This document shows, in pieces, positions 42,335 to 51,387 of a DNA stretch of 64,000 nt. The notes under the pieces are model-generated. The model was not told the DNA's origin, ran no database searches, and saw only the letters and a list, made by a program, of their open reading frames with translations. Origin of the DNA: Nonomuraea sp. NBC_00507 (GTDB taxonomy: Bacteria; Actinomycetota; Actinomycetes; Streptosporangiales; Streptosporangiaceae); contig NZ_CP107853.1 of the NCBI RefSeq assembly GCF_036013525.1, forward strand, positions 8,556,001 through 8,620,000, written 5' to 3'. Each line of letters opens with the position of its first letter. Position 1 is the stretch's first letter. The position numbers and the translations under genes are program-made.

Positions 42335-42917
42335 GAAGTCCGGGCAGGATGACCGTGACGAGACGGCGGGCGGCGTCCTCGGAGGGCAGTTCGCCGGCCG
42401 CGGAAACGGCGTGCAGGCAGAAGGTGGCGAGTTCTTCCGGTGCGACGTCGTTGCGGAAAGCGCCGGCTCGCGCGCCTTCTGCCAGGAGGTCCCGGATCAT
42501 GTCGTGGAGCTGTCGCTGGGCTTGGGCGACCTGCTCGTCGCGGTGCAGGAACGACACGAGCGCGTTGTCGCCGTGTCCGCGGGACCGCTGGGTGATGAGG
42601 GCGTAGGCCTCCAGCACGGCTCGAAGCCGCGATTCGGCGTCGCCGGCCCTATCGCGGACTCCGGCGAGGTGTTCGAGGTGGGTGGCGATCTGCCGTTCGT
42701 GCCAGGCGAGCAGGATCGTTTCCACGTCCGGGAAGTATTTGTACAGGGTCGCGCGCCCGATGCCGGTCTTCTCCGCGATCTGGGACATGGTGACCGATCG
42801 CAGCCCGTGCTCGGCCACGAGCGCCGACGTGTGGTTGAGGATCGCGTCGCGTACGTCACGGCGATGCGCCTCGATCGTCTCGTTCCACAGTCTCGGCACG
42901 ACATGAGCATACGGCAT
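42327..42917 (-). CDS. TetR-family transcriptional regulator
   Basis: A 196-aa regulator. [44 protein letters not shown]. The C-terminal ligand domain includes [20 protein letters not shown] and ends near [13 protein letters not shown] 42917 is chosen because residues encoded further upstream are not TetR-like. Divergent from the small-membrane-protein pair at 43010-43764, whose promoter it probably controls. A ligand cannot be inferred. Confidence 0.85.
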   Translation of the reverse strand: MPYAHVVPRLWNETIEAHRRDVRDAILNHTSALVAEHGLRSVTMSQIAEKTGIGRATLYKYFPDVETILLAWHERQIATHLEHLAGVRDRAGDAESRLRAVLEAYALITQRSRGHGDNALVSFLHRDEQVAQAQRQLHDMIRDLLAEGARAGAFRNDVAPEELATFCLHAVSAAGELPSEDAARRLVTVILPGLLT

Positions 42918-42939
42918 GACATGGTCGATACGCGATGCA

Positions 42940-42967
42940 TTGACGAAGACATAGTGTTTCGTAAAGT
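42940..42967 (+). promoter_or_regulatory. Promoter of the second small-membrane-protein pair
   Basis: TTGACG, a 16-bp spacer and TAAAGT lie upstream of the gene at 43010. The spacer and -10 box include an imperfect dyad (ACATAG..AAAGTATG), suiting TetR control from the divergent gene. Confidence 0.5.
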
Positions 42968-43009
42968 ATGGGGCCGCGCCCGCTCCCGCCGACCATGGAG
43001 GACAGTCAC

Positions 43010-43189
43010 ATGGCAGACGCACACGACCGAACCGACGGCGATGTCGGCATGCCACGCTGGGTGAAGGTAGCGGGGATCATCGCCGCCGTTCTGGTTGTGC
43101 TCTTCGTCGTCCTGCTGCTCACCGGCGGCCATGGACCCGGCCGCCACTTCGCTGCGAACTCGGCCATTGCCGTCCTCATGCCCTCATGA
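43010..43189 (+). CDS. Small single-pass membrane protein, copy 2
   Basis: A 59-aa protein: an acidic N-terminus with His (ADAHDRTDGD), MPRWVKVAGIIAAVLVVLFV as helix, then GGHGPGRH. Clearly paralogous to the 70-aa protein at 36896. SD TGGAGGA precedes ATG 43010. Its TGA overlaps the ATG of the four-helix partner. Confidence 0.75.
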   Translation: MADAHDRTDGDVGMPRWVKVAGIIAAVLVVLFVVLLLTGGHGPGRHFAANSAIAVLMPS

Positions 43190-43764
43190 GGACGATGGCG
43201 CCTGCGCTCCGCAAGCTGGTTCTCACCACCCACATCACCTCGTCCATGGGCTGGCTGGGCGCGGTCCTCGTCTTCATGGCTCTCGCCATCATCGGACTCA
43301 CCAGCCGGGACGCTCAGACAGTCCGGGCCGTCTACCTGGTGATGGAGCCGGCCGCCTGGTACACCCTCATCCCGCTGGCCGTCGCCTCGCTGCTCACCGG
43401 GCTCGTCCAGTCCCTGGGAACCACGTGGGGTCTGTTCCGTCACTACTGGGTCTTGTTCAAGCTCCTGATCAACGTCGGGGCTATCATCGTCCTCCTGATG
43501 TACACCGAGACGCTCGCCTATCTGGCAGGGGTCGCAGCAGTACCGGACTCCGCATCGGGCATGCTGAAGAGCCCCTCCGTCCTGATCCACGCCGTTCTCG
43601 CACTGGTGTTGCTGCTGTTGGCCACCGTGCTGGCGGTGTACAAGCCACGCGGCCGCACTCGATACGCGATCAGGACACGCCCCGGTTCGGCGGCCGGCGG
43701 ACTGCCCTCACAGGACGCGCGCATGTCGGCAGGTGACCGGAGTGCGGACCTTGACGCTAGGTGA
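43186..43764 (+). CDS. Four-helix membrane protein (DUF2269-like), copy 2
   Basis: A 192-aa protein with four helices and the same landmarks as copy 1: [60 protein letters not shown] Ser/Asp-rich C-terminal tail is extra. Together with the 59-aa protein it forms a duplicated two-gene module. This copy sits next to a TetR regulator, the other next to a two-component system. Confidence 0.7.
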   Translation: MRTMAPALRKLVLTTHITSSMGWLGAVLVFMALAIIGLTSRDAQTVRAVYLVMEPAAWYTLIPLAVASLLTGLVQSLGTTWGLFRHYWVLFKLLINVGAIIVLLMYTETLAYLAGVAAVPDSASGMLKSPSVLIHAVLALVLLLLATVLAVYKPRGRTRYAIRTRPGSAAGGLPSQDARMSAGDRSADLDAR

Positions 43765-44090
43765 GCGGGATGGGCAGGCTCTGTTCGCTGTCCTGACGGG
43801 GCCGAATATGCGGCGTAGCGCCGCGGTGATCGCCAGGTCGTTGATGCCGGCTTCCCGCCGTCGCATCAGCCCGCCTGCGTCGAACTCCCAGAGCGCGTTG
43901 CCGTAGCTGCGCCGCCATTGCCCGTCGGTGTCGTGCCATTCGTACTGGAAGCGGACGGCGATCCGGTCATCGGTGAAGGTCCGGAGCTCTTTGCGGAGCG
44001 CGTAGTCGAGTTCCTTGGCCCACTTGCGGGCCCAGGAAGGCGATGATCTCCTCGTCAAGGTGGACCTGCTCCACCTGCCCGGCACCGGCG
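43757..44090 (-). pseudogene. DUF1348 (NTF2-like) remnant
   Basis: Recognisable pieces run in order across different frames: LDEEIIAFL, then [50 protein letters not shown] and, after another shift, [13 protein letters not shown] with a TAG at 43757-43759. Those blocks belong to DUF1348/SnoaL-like proteins. The first ~45 residues are missing and at least two frameshifts are needed, so the gene is dead. Confidence 0.75.
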
Positions 44091-44214
44091 GCGGTGATGA
44101 CGCGGCACAGCCGGGGATTCTCATGATCAAGTAGCGTCCCCGGCGATGGCGAAGGCCGCCACGATTCGTCGATGGCTCCGAGCCGGTGTTCGCTCGGAGC
44201 CATCGACGGACCTC

Positions 44215-46431
44215 CTACTTGAATCGGCGTAGCCGCAGGCTGTTGCTGACCACGAACACGCTGGAGAACGCCATCGCCGCCCCCGCGATCATGGGGTTGA
44301 GCAGGCCGAGGGCCGCCAGCGGCAGGGCGGCCACGTTGTAGGCGAAGGCCCAGAACAGGTTGCCCTTGATCGTGCTGAGGGTGCGGCGCGACAGCCGGAT
44401 GGCGTCGGCGGCCACCCGCAGGTCGCCGCGGACCAGGGTCAGGTCGGAGGCCTCGATGGCGGCGTCGGTGCCGGTGCCCATCGCCAGCCCGAGGTCGGCC
44501 TGGGCGAGCGCGGCGGCGTCGTTGACGCCGTCGCCCACCATGGCCACGACCTTGCCCTCGTTCTGCAGTTCCTTGACCACGTCGACCTTGTCGGCGGGCA
44601 GCACCTCGGCGATCACCTCGTCGATGCCGACCTCGGCGGCCACGGTCTTGGCCACGGCCTCGTTGTCGCCGGTCAGCAGCACCGGGGTGAGACCGAGGGC
44701 ACGCAGCTGCGTGATCGCCTCCTTGCTCGTCGGCTTCACCACGTCGGCCACCACCAGCACCGCCCGGGCCTGGCCGTCCCAGCCCACCGCGACCGCGGTA
44801 CGCCCTGCGGCCTGCGCCGTGAGCAGGGCCCGCTCCAGGTCGGGGGTGAGGTGCTGCGACCACTCCTCCAGCAGCCGAGGCCGGCCGACCAGGACCGCGT
44901 GGCCGTCGACGATGCCCTGCACGCCGAGTCCTTCGATGTTGGCGAAGTCTTCGACGGTGGCGTCGGAGCCGGCGGCGCGGGCGATGGCCTGGGCGATCGG
45001 GTGCTCGGAGGCGTGCTCCAACGCGCCCGCCAGGCGCAGCACCTCCTCCCGGCTCTCACCCTCGGCCACGACGTCGACGAGGGTCATCTTGCCCTCAGTG
45101 ACCGTGCCGGTCTTGTCCAGCACCACGGTGTCGATCCGGCGGGTGGACTCCAGCACCTCCGGCCCCTTGATCAGGATGCCGAGCTGAGCTCCCCTGCCAG
45201 TGCCGACCAGCAACGCCGTCGGGGTGGCCAGGCCGAGCGCGCACGGGCAGGCGATGATCAGCACCGCGACTGCGGCCGTAAAGGCGGCGCCCACGCCGTC
45301 GCCGGTGCCGAGCCAGAAGCCGAGCGTGCCGAGAGCCAGCGCGATCACGATCGGGACGAAGATGCCCGAGATGCGGTCGGCCAGGCGCTGCACCTGGGCC
45401 TTTCCGGTCTGGGCGTCCTCGACCAGCTTGGCCATCTGGGCGAGCTGGGTGTCGGCGCCGACGCGGGTGGCGCGGACGATCAGTCGGCCGCCCGCGTTCA
45501 CCGTCGCACCGGTCACCCCATCGCCGGGCTTGACCTCGACGGGCACGGACTCGCCGGTCAGCATCGAGGCGTCGACCGCCGAGGTGCCTTCCTCGATCAC
45601 CCCGTCGGTGGCGATCTTCTCGCCAGGGCGGACGATGAACCGGTCCCCGGCTGAAAGCTCCTCGACCGGCACCCGCCGGCCGTCGGCCAGTTCCACGTCT
45701 TTGGCGCCCAGTTCCAGTAGGGCTCGCAACGCGGCCCCGGCCCGCCGCTTGGAGCGGGCCTCGAAGTAGCGTCCGGCCAGGATGAAGGCCGTCACCCCCG
45801 CCGCGGCCTCCAGGTAGATGTTGCCGGAGCCGTCGGTGCGCTCGATGGTGAACGCGAACGGGTGCGTCATCCCGGGGGTGCCTGCCGTGCCGAAGAACAG
45901 CGCCCACAGCGACCAGCCCAGAGCGGCGATGGTGCCGATCGAGATCAGCGTGTCCATCGTCGCGGCGCCGTGCCGCAGGTTGGTCCAGGCGGCCTTGTGG
46001 AACGGCCAGCCGGCGTACACCACCACAGGCGCCGCCAAGGTCAGCGACAGCCACTGCCAGTTGGTGAACTGCAACGGCGGGATCATCGCCATCGCGATGA
46101 CCGGCACGGCCAGCACCACAGAGGTGATCAGGCGGTTGCGCAGGGGGCGGAGTTCGTCCTCGGGCTCCCGCTCGGCCGCCTCCGCCTCAGTCTTGGGCGG
46201 TGCAGGTAGGGCGGCGGTGTAGCCGGCCTTCTCCACCTCGGCGATGAGCTGCTGTGGGTCGACCCCTTCGGGGAAGGTGACCTTCGCCTTCTCGGTGGCG
46301 TAGTTGACCGTCGCGGTCACGCCGTCCATCTTGTTGAGCTTGCGTTCGATGCGGTTGGCGCAGGACGCGCAGGTCATGCCGCCGATCGAGAGCTCGACCG
46401 CGTTGGTCCGGTCATCGGTGAGGGAGGACAT
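44215..46431 (-). CDS. copA: Copper-exporting P1B-type ATPase
   Basis: A 738-aa pump. One N-terminal HMA domain with [12 protein letters not shown], eight membrane helices, TGESVPVEV, membrane motif C395-P396-C397 in [42 protein letters not shown], and conserved YN (FAYNVAALP) and MxxSS (MAFSS) motifs, all diagnostic of Cu(I) ATPases. ATG 46431 with AAAGGAG. Probably last gene of an operon csoR - copZ - secreted metal-binding protein - copA read leftwards from the CsoR box at 47974. Confidence 0.93.
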   Translation of the reverse strand: MSSLTDDRTNAVELSIGGMTCASCANRIERKLNKMDGVTATVNYATEKAKVTFPEGVDPQQLIAEVEKAGYTAALPAPPKTEAEAAEREPEDELRPLRNRLITSVVLAVPVIAMAMIPPLQFTNWQWLSLTLAAPVVVYAGWPFHKAAWTNLRHGAATMDTLISIGTIAALGWSLWALFFGTAGTPGMTHPFAFTIERTDGSGNIYLEAAAGVTAFILAGRYFEARSKRRAGAALRALLELGAKDVELADGRRVPVEELSAGDRFIVRPGEKIATDGVIEEGTSAVDASMLTGESVPVEVKPGDGVTGATVNAGGRLIVRATRVGADTQLAQMAKLVEDAQTGKAQVQRLADRISGIFVPIVIALALGTLGFWLGTGDGVGAAFTAAVAVLIIACPCALGLATPTALLVGTGRGAQLGILIKGPEVLESTRRIDTVVLDKTGTVTEGKMTLVDVVAEGESREEVLRLAGALEHASEHPIAQAIARAAGSDATVEDFANIEGLGVQGIVDGHAVLVGRPRLLEEWSQHLTPDLERALLTAQAAGRTAVAVGWDGQARAVLVVADVVKPTSKEAITQLRALGLTPVLLTGDNEAVAKTVAAEVGIDEVIAEVLPADKVDVVKELQNEGKVVAMVGDGVNDAAALAQADLGLAMGTGTDAAIEASDLTLVRGDLRVAADAIRLSRRTLSTIKGNLFWAFAYNVAALPLAALGLLNPMIAGAAMAFSSVFVVSNSLRLRRFK

Positions 46432-46452
46432 CACCGTTCTCCTTTCTCTCGC

Positions 46453-47421
46453 TCAGTGGCTGTGGTCGCCGTGCCCGCTGGCACTGGGCGTGGGGGTGGC
46501 GTCCGGGATCGCCGGCCGCTCGCCCGCACCGAGGGTGAAGTCGGCGGTGCGGACCTTGCCGTCGTGCTGGAAGTCGAGGAAGAGCCGGTAGTCGCCGACG
46601 CTGGGCACCTCGGCGAAGAAGACGATCTCGGGGCCGGCCATGGTCTTGCCGTCGCCGGGCTCGCCGTCCGGGTGGACGTGCAGGTAGGCGAGGTCTCTGG
46701 CGCGCAGGGCCACCAGGTGGCCGTAGGCGCCGAGGTAGGGCTGCAGGTCGGTGACCGGCTTGCCATCCTTGCTGACCTTGAGGGTGAGCTTGCTCGCCTG
46801 CCCTGGCGCCAGCTCGCCGTCGAGGGTGACCTCGTATCCGTCGACGCTGGCCGTACGGCCGGTCTCGGGAAGCGCCTTGGGCTCGTAGTCGCCGGCGACG
46901 AGCAGGTCAGTGCCCAGGGTCAGAGCGCTGCCGCCAGTGGGGGCGAAATCGGCGAATGCACGATACGTTCCCGCGTCGGGAAGGGTGAGCTTGACCGACC
47001 AGACGCCGTCGGACGTCATCTCGGGGTGGAGGTGCTGGAAGGTAGTCAGGTCGCGGGAGACGACGATGAAGTGCAGCTTTTTGTCGTGCTCGACCTGGTA
47101 GTCGGTGACCGGCTTGCCGTCCGGACCGGCCACGGTGAAACGGTAGTCGGTGGGCTCATCTGGCTTGATCGCCGCGGTGAGCGGGGTGAGGGTGTAGCCG
47201 TTCTCGGACACTTGGAGCCCTCCGGGGGTATCGCTCTTCGCCGGCTCGGTGGCGTGCTCCCCATGTCCCGCGCTCGCCGTCGGCGTCGCCATGGCCATCG
47301 TGGCGTGGTCCTCGGCCTGAGGCGTCCCGACCGGTCCCACCACCGTGCCCACGCCCAGAGCGCCGCCGAAGACGACCGCCAGCCCCAGGACGTAGGAGCC
47401 GAGCTTGGCCGCGGTGTTCAC
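46453..47421 (-). CDS. Secreted/anchored copper-locus protein with two beta-sandwich repeats
   Basis: A 322-aa protein: an N-terminal signal or anchor (YVLGLAVVFGGALGVGTVVG), a His/Met/Ala/Thr linker (HATMAMATPTASAGHGEHA), then two similar ~110-aa Ig-like domains (YRFTVAGPDGKPVTDYQVEH.. and LTLKVSKDGKPVTDLQPYLG..), each with a His cluster (FQHLHPEM, YLHVHPDG), and a His tail (GHGDHSH). Commonly encoded between copZ and copA in actinobacteria; probably an extracellular copper-binding protein. It starts at GTG overlapping the copZ stop. Confidence 0.8.
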   Translation of the reverse strand: MNTAAKLGSYVLGLAVVFGGALGVGTVVGPVGTPQAEDHATMAMATPTASAGHGEHATEPAKSDTPGGLQVSENGYTLTPLTAAIKPDEPTDYRFTVAGPDGKPVTDYQVEHDKKLHFIVVSRDLTTFQHLHPEMTSDGVWSVKLTLPDAGTYRAFADFAPTGGSALTLGTDLLVAGDYEPKALPETGRTASVDGYEVTLDGELAPGQASKLTLKVSKDGKPVTDLQPYLGAYGHLVALRARDLAYLHVHPDGEPGDGKTMAGPEIVFFAEVPSVGDYRLFLDFQHDGKVRTADFTLGAGERPAIPDATPTPSASGHGDHSH

Positions 47422-47627
47422 GGGTTCGCCACCTCATATCCAGCCTCCTCGACCGCGGCGACGATCTTCGCCGTGTCGATGGGGGCGTCGCTGTCCACGG
47501 TCAGCAGGCCGGTGGCCAGGTCCACCTCGACGTTGGTCACGCCGGCCACTTCGCTGACCTCTTCCTTGACCGAGCTGACGCAGTGGCCGCAGGTCATGCC
47601 CTTGACGGTGTAGGTGGCGGTGCTCAT
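47418..47627 (-). CDS. copZ: Small HMA-domain copper chaperone
   Basis: A 69-aa HMA domain with VKGMTCGHCVSSV and VEEAGYEV. Very similar in layout to the chaperone at 31426. ATG 47627 has AAGGAG nine bases upstream; the upstream in-frame extension is not conserved. The stop overlaps the next gene's GTG. Second gene of the csoR operon; delivers Cu(I) to CopA or to CsoR. Confidence 0.9.
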   Translation of the reverse strand: MSTATYTVKGMTCGHCVSSVKEEVSEVAGVTNVEVDLATGLLTVDSDAPIDTAKIVAAVEEAGYEVANP

Positions 47628-47653
47628 GGCGATCTCTCCTTCGATCAATGCGG

Positions 47654-47935
47654 TCAGGAACGGACAAGTCTGGCGATGGCGTCGGAGGCTTCCTTGACCT
47701 TTGCGTCGGCCTCCGGGCCGCCCTTCTTCGTGGCCTCGGCCACGCAGTGGGCCAGATGCTCTTCGAGCAACGACAGGGAGAACGACTTCAGCGCGCTTGT
47801 GGCCGCCGACACCTGAGTCAGGATGTCGATGCAGTACTTGTCCTCGTCGACCATGCGCTGCAGGCCACGGATCTGACCTTCAATGCGGCGCAGTCTCACC
47901 GCATGGTCCTGCTTGGTGTTGGCATATCCGGGCAT
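47654..47935 (-). CDS. csoR: Copper-sensing repressor CsoR
   Basis: A 93-aa CsoR/RcnR-family protein, all helical. Cu(I) ligands are in canonical places: C35 (DKYCIDILTQ), H60 and C64 (EEHLAHCV). RLRRIEGQIRGLQRMV is the DNA-binding signature. GGGAGG precedes ATG. A CsoR box lies 39-55 bp upstream, so it is autoregulated. It leads an operon with copZ, the secreted protein and copA, and probably controls the other boxed promoters. Confidence 0.95.
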   Translation of the reverse strand: MPGYANTKQDHAVRLRRIEGQIRGLQRMVDEDKYCIDILTQVSAATSALKSFSLSLLEEHLAHCVAEATKKGGPEADAKVKEASDAIARLVRS

Positions 47936-47973
47936 GTCGGTCCTCCCTCGGGTTCGTCACCCAGGACAACACT

Positions 47974-47990
47974 ATACCCCCCTATGGTAT
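47974..47990. promoter_or_regulatory. CsoR operator of the csoR-copZ-copA operon
   Basis: ATACCCCCCTATGGTAT, in the context TATACC..GGTATT, lies between the divergent csoR and MFS genes, 39 bp from csoR and 93 bp from the MFS start. It could serve both. Confidence 0.8.
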
Positions 47991-48082
47991 TTCTAGAAAG
48001 CCCGGTGAGTTTTCAGGGCAGCTTGCCCGTCCCCGCCGGCACCCAGAACGCAGCCATCCATCGCGAAACCGAGGAGATCGAC

Positions 48083-49276
48083 ATGCCACACGTGATCCGC
48101 AGGCCAGGCGTTCTCGGCGGGACATCGCTCGCCGTCTTTCTCGCCACTGTTCACTTCGTCAACGACGCGATCACCGCGATGCTGGGCGCCTTGCTGCCCA
48201 CGTTGCAAGCACGATTCCAGCTCGGGCCGACCTTGCTGGCCCTGATCGTCGCCGTCTATTCGATCTCGTCATCGTTCACCCAGCCCTTCTTCGGCGCGGT
48301 AGCGGAAGATCGCAGCTTGCGCCTGGTGGGGGCCACGGGCGTGCTGCTGGCCTCGTTGTTCCTCAGCCTGATCGGCGTCGCGCCCACACTCGTGGCGGTC
48401 TTCGCCCTGCTGATCGTCGGTGGCATGGGCTCGGCCGCGCTGCATCCCGTGGGTACGGCGATCGCGGGCGGCCCGACCGTGCCGAACCGGGTGCTCGGCG
48501 TGGGGTTGTTCACCGCCGGCGGGATGATCGGGTTCGCCCTGGGCCCGGTGCTGATCCTTTTCATCGTTTCGGCGTTCGGTATCGCTGTCACCCCGTGGCT
48601 GATGGTCCCGGGCGTTGTCCTCGCCCTACTGGTCTTCGTGCTCCTGCCCGACTGGGAGCCGCATGGCCACCGGCCTCTGCGGACGCTTCTTCAGCCCCGG
48701 TTGCTACGCGGGCCCATCGGCGGGCTCACGCTCGCATCCAGCCTGGCGAGCGTCGCCTTCGTCACCTTCACCAGTTCGGTCCCCATCTGGCTGGTCCGCG
48801 AACACGGCCTGGCCACCGACGACGCACTGATCGGATGGACGCTGGCCGCCTTTTCGCTGGCGGCAGGGGCGGGTTCGCTACTGGGCGGCGTGCTCGCGCC
48901 GCATCTCGGCCGCCGGACGACGTTGGTGGGCTCGCTGCTCGCCGCCGCCGTGCCGCTGATCGCCATCGTGTGGCTCGAACCGGGCGGCGTCCCATACTTC
49001 GTCGCCGCCATCCTGGCGGGCGCACTCCTGTATGTGAGCAGCCCGATCAACGTCGTGATCGCACAGGACCTCGCGCCCGATGCGCCGGCGAGCGCAGCGG
49101 GCATGGTGCTCGGGGTGTCGGTCGCCGTGGCGGGAGCCCTGTATGTGGCTCTCGGCTGGCTCCAGGAGCTCGCGGGGCTCGGCATCGGGATGGTCGTCGG
49201 GTTCGCGCTGGTCATCCCAGCTGCGGCGATCGCCCTGGCGGTTCTGTGGCGGCACCCGGAGGCCAATCGCACTTGA
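48083..49276 (+). CDS. MFS transporter (fosmidomycin-resistance-like)
   Basis: A 397-aa, 12-helix protein of the Fsr type: FLATVHFVNDAITAMLGALL, ALIVAVYSISSSFTQPFFG, and GSAALHPVGTAIAGG. ATG 48083 is chosen because GAGGAG lies six bases upstream; the much longer open frame to 47648 is antisense to csoR and not coding-like. The start lies 93 bp from the CsoR box. Co-location with csoR suggests stress-related export; the substrate is unknown. Confidence 0.82.
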   Translation: MPHVIRRPGVLGGTSLAVFLATVHFVNDAITAMLGALLPTLQARFQLGPTLLALIVAVYSISSSFTQPFFGAVAEDRSLRLVGATGVLLASLFLSLIGVAPTLVAVFALLIVGGMGSAALHPVGTAIAGGPTVPNRVLGVGLFTAGGMIGFALGPVLILFIVSAFGIAVTPWLMVPGVVLALLVFVLLPDWEPHGHRPLRTLLQPRLLRGPIGGLTLASSLASVAFVTFTSSVPIWLVREHGLATDDALIGWTLAAFSLAAGAGSLLGGVLAPHLGRRTTLVGSLLAAAVPLIAIVWLEPGGVPYFVAAILAGALLYVSSPINVVIAQDLAPDAPASAAGMVLGVSVAVAGALYVALGWLQELAGLGIGMVVGFALVIPAAAIALAVLWRHPEANRT

Positions 49277-49331
49277 CATATACCCCCGGGTGGTATTGAT
49301 TAGCCGTCGTTCTCATACCCCTTGCGGGTAT
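49273..49331. promoter_or_regulatory. TTGACA promoter with two CsoR boxes
   Basis: A consensus -35 TTGACA (49273-49278) is followed by ATACCCCCGGGTGGTAT (49280-49296) filling the -35/-10 spacer, then ATACCCCTTGCGGGTAT (49315-49331). Binding of CsoR to the first would block polymerase. This drives the DHA2 exporter at 49387. Confidence 0.75.
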
Positions 49332-49367
49332 AGCGAATCTCATTCGCTATACCCTACCCCGGTAGGG
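49330..49367 (+). repeat. Two consecutive small hairpins in the 5' leader
   Basis: ATAGCGAAT-CTC-ATTCGCTAT (49330-49350) and CCCTACC-CC-GGTAGGG (49352-49367) are perfect inverted repeats between the CsoR boxes and the SD of the DHA2 exporter. They may be an additional operator or form mRNA structure near the ribosome-binding site. Confidence 0.55.
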
Positions 49368-49386
49368 ATGATCGAGGAGAATGCTC

Positions 49387-50808
49387 ATGTCCGCACCATC
49401 CCCCCGGCGATGGGCCGCCCTGGCCCTGATCGCCACCGCTCAGTTCATCGTCATCATGGACACGTCGATCATCGGCGTTGCCCTCCCCCGCATCCAGGAA
49501 GACCTCGGCTTCTCCCAGGAGAACCTGTCCTGGGTCTTCAACGCCTACGTCGTCGCGTTCGGCGGCCTCCTGCTGCTCGGCGGACGCCTGTCGGATCTGT
49601 TCGGCGCCCGCAGACTGTTCGGGGCCGGCTGGCTCATCCTGCTCATCGGCTCACTCATCGCGGGCATCGCCCCCGAGGTGTGGGTCGAGCTGACCGGCCG
49701 CGCCGTTCAAGGGGTTGGCGCCGCGCTGATCGCGCCATCGGCCCTGACCCTGCTCATGATGCTCTTCGGCCACGACCCCAAGGAGCTCACCAAGGCTCTG
49801 GCCCTGTACGGCGCCGCCGCGCCCGCAGGCGGCACCGCCGGAGTCTTCCTCGGCGGCGTCATCACCGAATACCTCAGCTGGCCCTGGGTCTTCTACATCA
49901 ACATCCCCATCGCACTCGTCGCGCTGCTGGCCACCGGCCCGCTGATGCCCGCCGCCCGGCCCCAGCGCGGCTCCGTCGACATCACGGGCGCACTGACCGT
50001 CACCCTCGGCCTCGGCGCCGCCGTCTACGCCATCGTCCGCGCACCGGAGATCGGCTGGGGCTCCGCGCAGACCTGGCTCGCACTGGCCGGCGCCGTGGTG
50101 CTGCTCGGGGCGTTCATCGCCATCCAAGCCCGCCGCCGCCAGCCACTCATGCGCCTGTCCATCTTCCGCACCCCGAACCTCGCCGCCGCCAACCTCACCC
50201 AGCTGCTGCTCGGGGGCGCATGGATCCCGATGTGGTTCTTCCTCAACCTCTACCTGCAGCAGGTCCTCGGCTACAGCGCCTTCCCCAGCGGCGCCGCTCT
50301 GCTGCCGATGACCGTCCTCATCATGATCGGCATGATCGTCCTGGCGCCCCGGGCCATCAACCGGTTCGGCCCCCAGGCCACGACCGTCACCGGCCTGGCC
50401 CTGCTCGCCGCCGGCATGGCCTGGCTCGCACTGATCAGCCCGGACGGCAGCTTCGCCGCCGACGTCCTGCCCGCCAGCCTGGTGGCCGCCCTCGGCATGT
50501 CGCTGGCCTTCATCCCCTCCCTCGGCACCGCCATCTCCTCCGCCCGGCCCGAGGAAGGCGGCCTGGCCTCCGGCATCGTCAACACCAGCTACCAGGTCGG
50601 CTCCGCGCTCGGCCTGGCCGCCATGACCGCGGTCGCCGCCGCCAACGGCGCCGCACAACTCGGCAACCTGCCCGCCCTGACCAGCGGATTCTCCGCCGCG
50701 TTCATCGGAGCCGCCGGCATCGCCCTCGTGGGTGCCCTGCTCGCCGCGGGAACCCTGCGCTCGCACACATCCGTGCCCGCTGACGAGGTCGCCACCTCCC
50801 ACAGCTGA
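49387..50808 (+). CDS. DHA2-family MFS exporter under CsoR-type boxes
   Basis: A 473-aa, 14-helix transporter: FIVIMDTSIIGVALPRIQED, GGRLSDLFGARRLFGAG, RAVQGVGAALIAPSALTLLM. ATG 49387 has GAGGAG seven bases away; ATG 49381 is too close to it. Two CsoR boxes and a TTGACA promoter lie upstream, so it should be copper-induced. DHA2 pumps normally export organic cations or drugs, so this may export a copper-binding small molecule or a compound made toxic by copper (inference). A universal stress gene follows after 27 bp. Confidence 0.85.
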   Translation: MSAPSPRRWAALALIATAQFIVIMDTSIIGVALPRIQEDLGFSQENLSWVFNAYVVAFGGLLLLGGRLSDLFGARRLFGAGWLILLIGSLIAGIAPEVWVELTGRAVQGVGAALIAPSALTLLMMLFGHDPKELTKALALYGAAAPAGGTAGVFLGGVITEYLSWPWVFYINIPIALVALLATGPLMPAARPQRGSVDITGALTVTLGLGAAVYAIVRAPEIGWGSAQTWLALAGAVVLLGAFIAIQARRRQPLMRLSIFRTPNLAAANLTQLLLGGAWIPMWFFLNLYLQQVLGYSAFPSGAALLPMTVLIMIGMIVLAPRAINRFGPQATTVTGLALLAAGMAWLALISPDGSFAADVLPASLVAALGMSLAFIPSLGTAISSARPEEGGLASGIVNTSYQVGSALGLAAMTAVAAANGAAQLGNLPALTSGFSAAFIGAAGIALVGALLAAGTLRSHTSVPADEVATSHS

Positions 50809-50835
50809 CACCCCATACGCGAAAGGAGAATCCCC

Positions 50836-51315
50836 ATGTCCACGCCCATTCTCATCGCCTACGACGGCTCACCCGACGCGAGGCACGCCATCGAGGAGAC
50901 CGCACGGCTCTTCCCGGGCGCCTCTGCCGTCGTGCTCTACGCCCGCCAGCCGTTGGAGAGCCTGGCAGCCCACCTCGAGGGCCATCCCGCCCTGGAAGAC
51001 CTGCGTGACATCGACGCCAAGACCTTCGACGCCTCCGAACGGCTCGCAGCCGAAGGCGCCGAGCGCGCCCGGGCTCTCGGGCTCAAGGCCGAACCTCGCG
51101 TCGCCTCCATCCCGGAGGAGATCGTCGCCGACGCCATCGTCGACGTCGCCGAGGAGCTCGACGCCTCACTGATCGTCCTTGGCTCCCGCGGGCGGCACGG
51201 GGTGCGGGCGGTGCTGTCCGGCAGCACCTCCACCCGCGTTGTGCACTCCACCGGCCGACCCACGCTGGTCATCCCGTCCACACCACTCGCGGCTGCCCGC
51301 CGCGCCGATCGCTGA
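50836..51315 (+). CDS. Universal stress protein (UspA)
   Basis: A 159-aa single Usp domain. PILIAYDGSPDARHAIEE gives the N-terminal Asp. The ATP-binding loop GSRGRHGVRAVLSGSTSTRVV matches G-x2-G-x9-G-S/T. SD AAAGGAG. Downstream of the CsoR-boxed exporter and ended by a strong terminator, so the two form a short operon. Confidence 0.9.
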   Translation: MSTPILIAYDGSPDARHAIEETARLFPGASAVVLYARQPLESLAAHLEGHPALEDLRDIDAKTFDASERLAAEGAERARALGLKAEPRVASIPEEIVADAIVDVAEELDASLIVLGSRGRHGVRAVLSGSTSTRVVHSTGRPTLVIPSTPLAAARRADR

Positions 51316-51317
51316 GG

Positions 51318-51360
51318 CAGCGTGCCCCCGGCTCCGGTACTGTCGCGGAACCGGGGGCAC
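51318..51360. terminator. Terminator between the usp and HMA genes
   Basis: A 16-bp stem (GCGTGCCCCCGGCTCC / GGAACCGGGGGCACGC, one G-U type mismatch) around an 11-nt loop, three bases after the usp stop; also downstream of the convergent HMA gene. Confidence 0.8.
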
Positions 51361-51387
51361 GCCACTGAACGTCGTGTTCCCCCTGCG

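Noticed and set aside
47648..48082. 5' extension of the Fsr-like MFS frame
   Set aside because: It runs antisense through csoR and its promoter; GAGGAG before ATG 48083 marks the real start.
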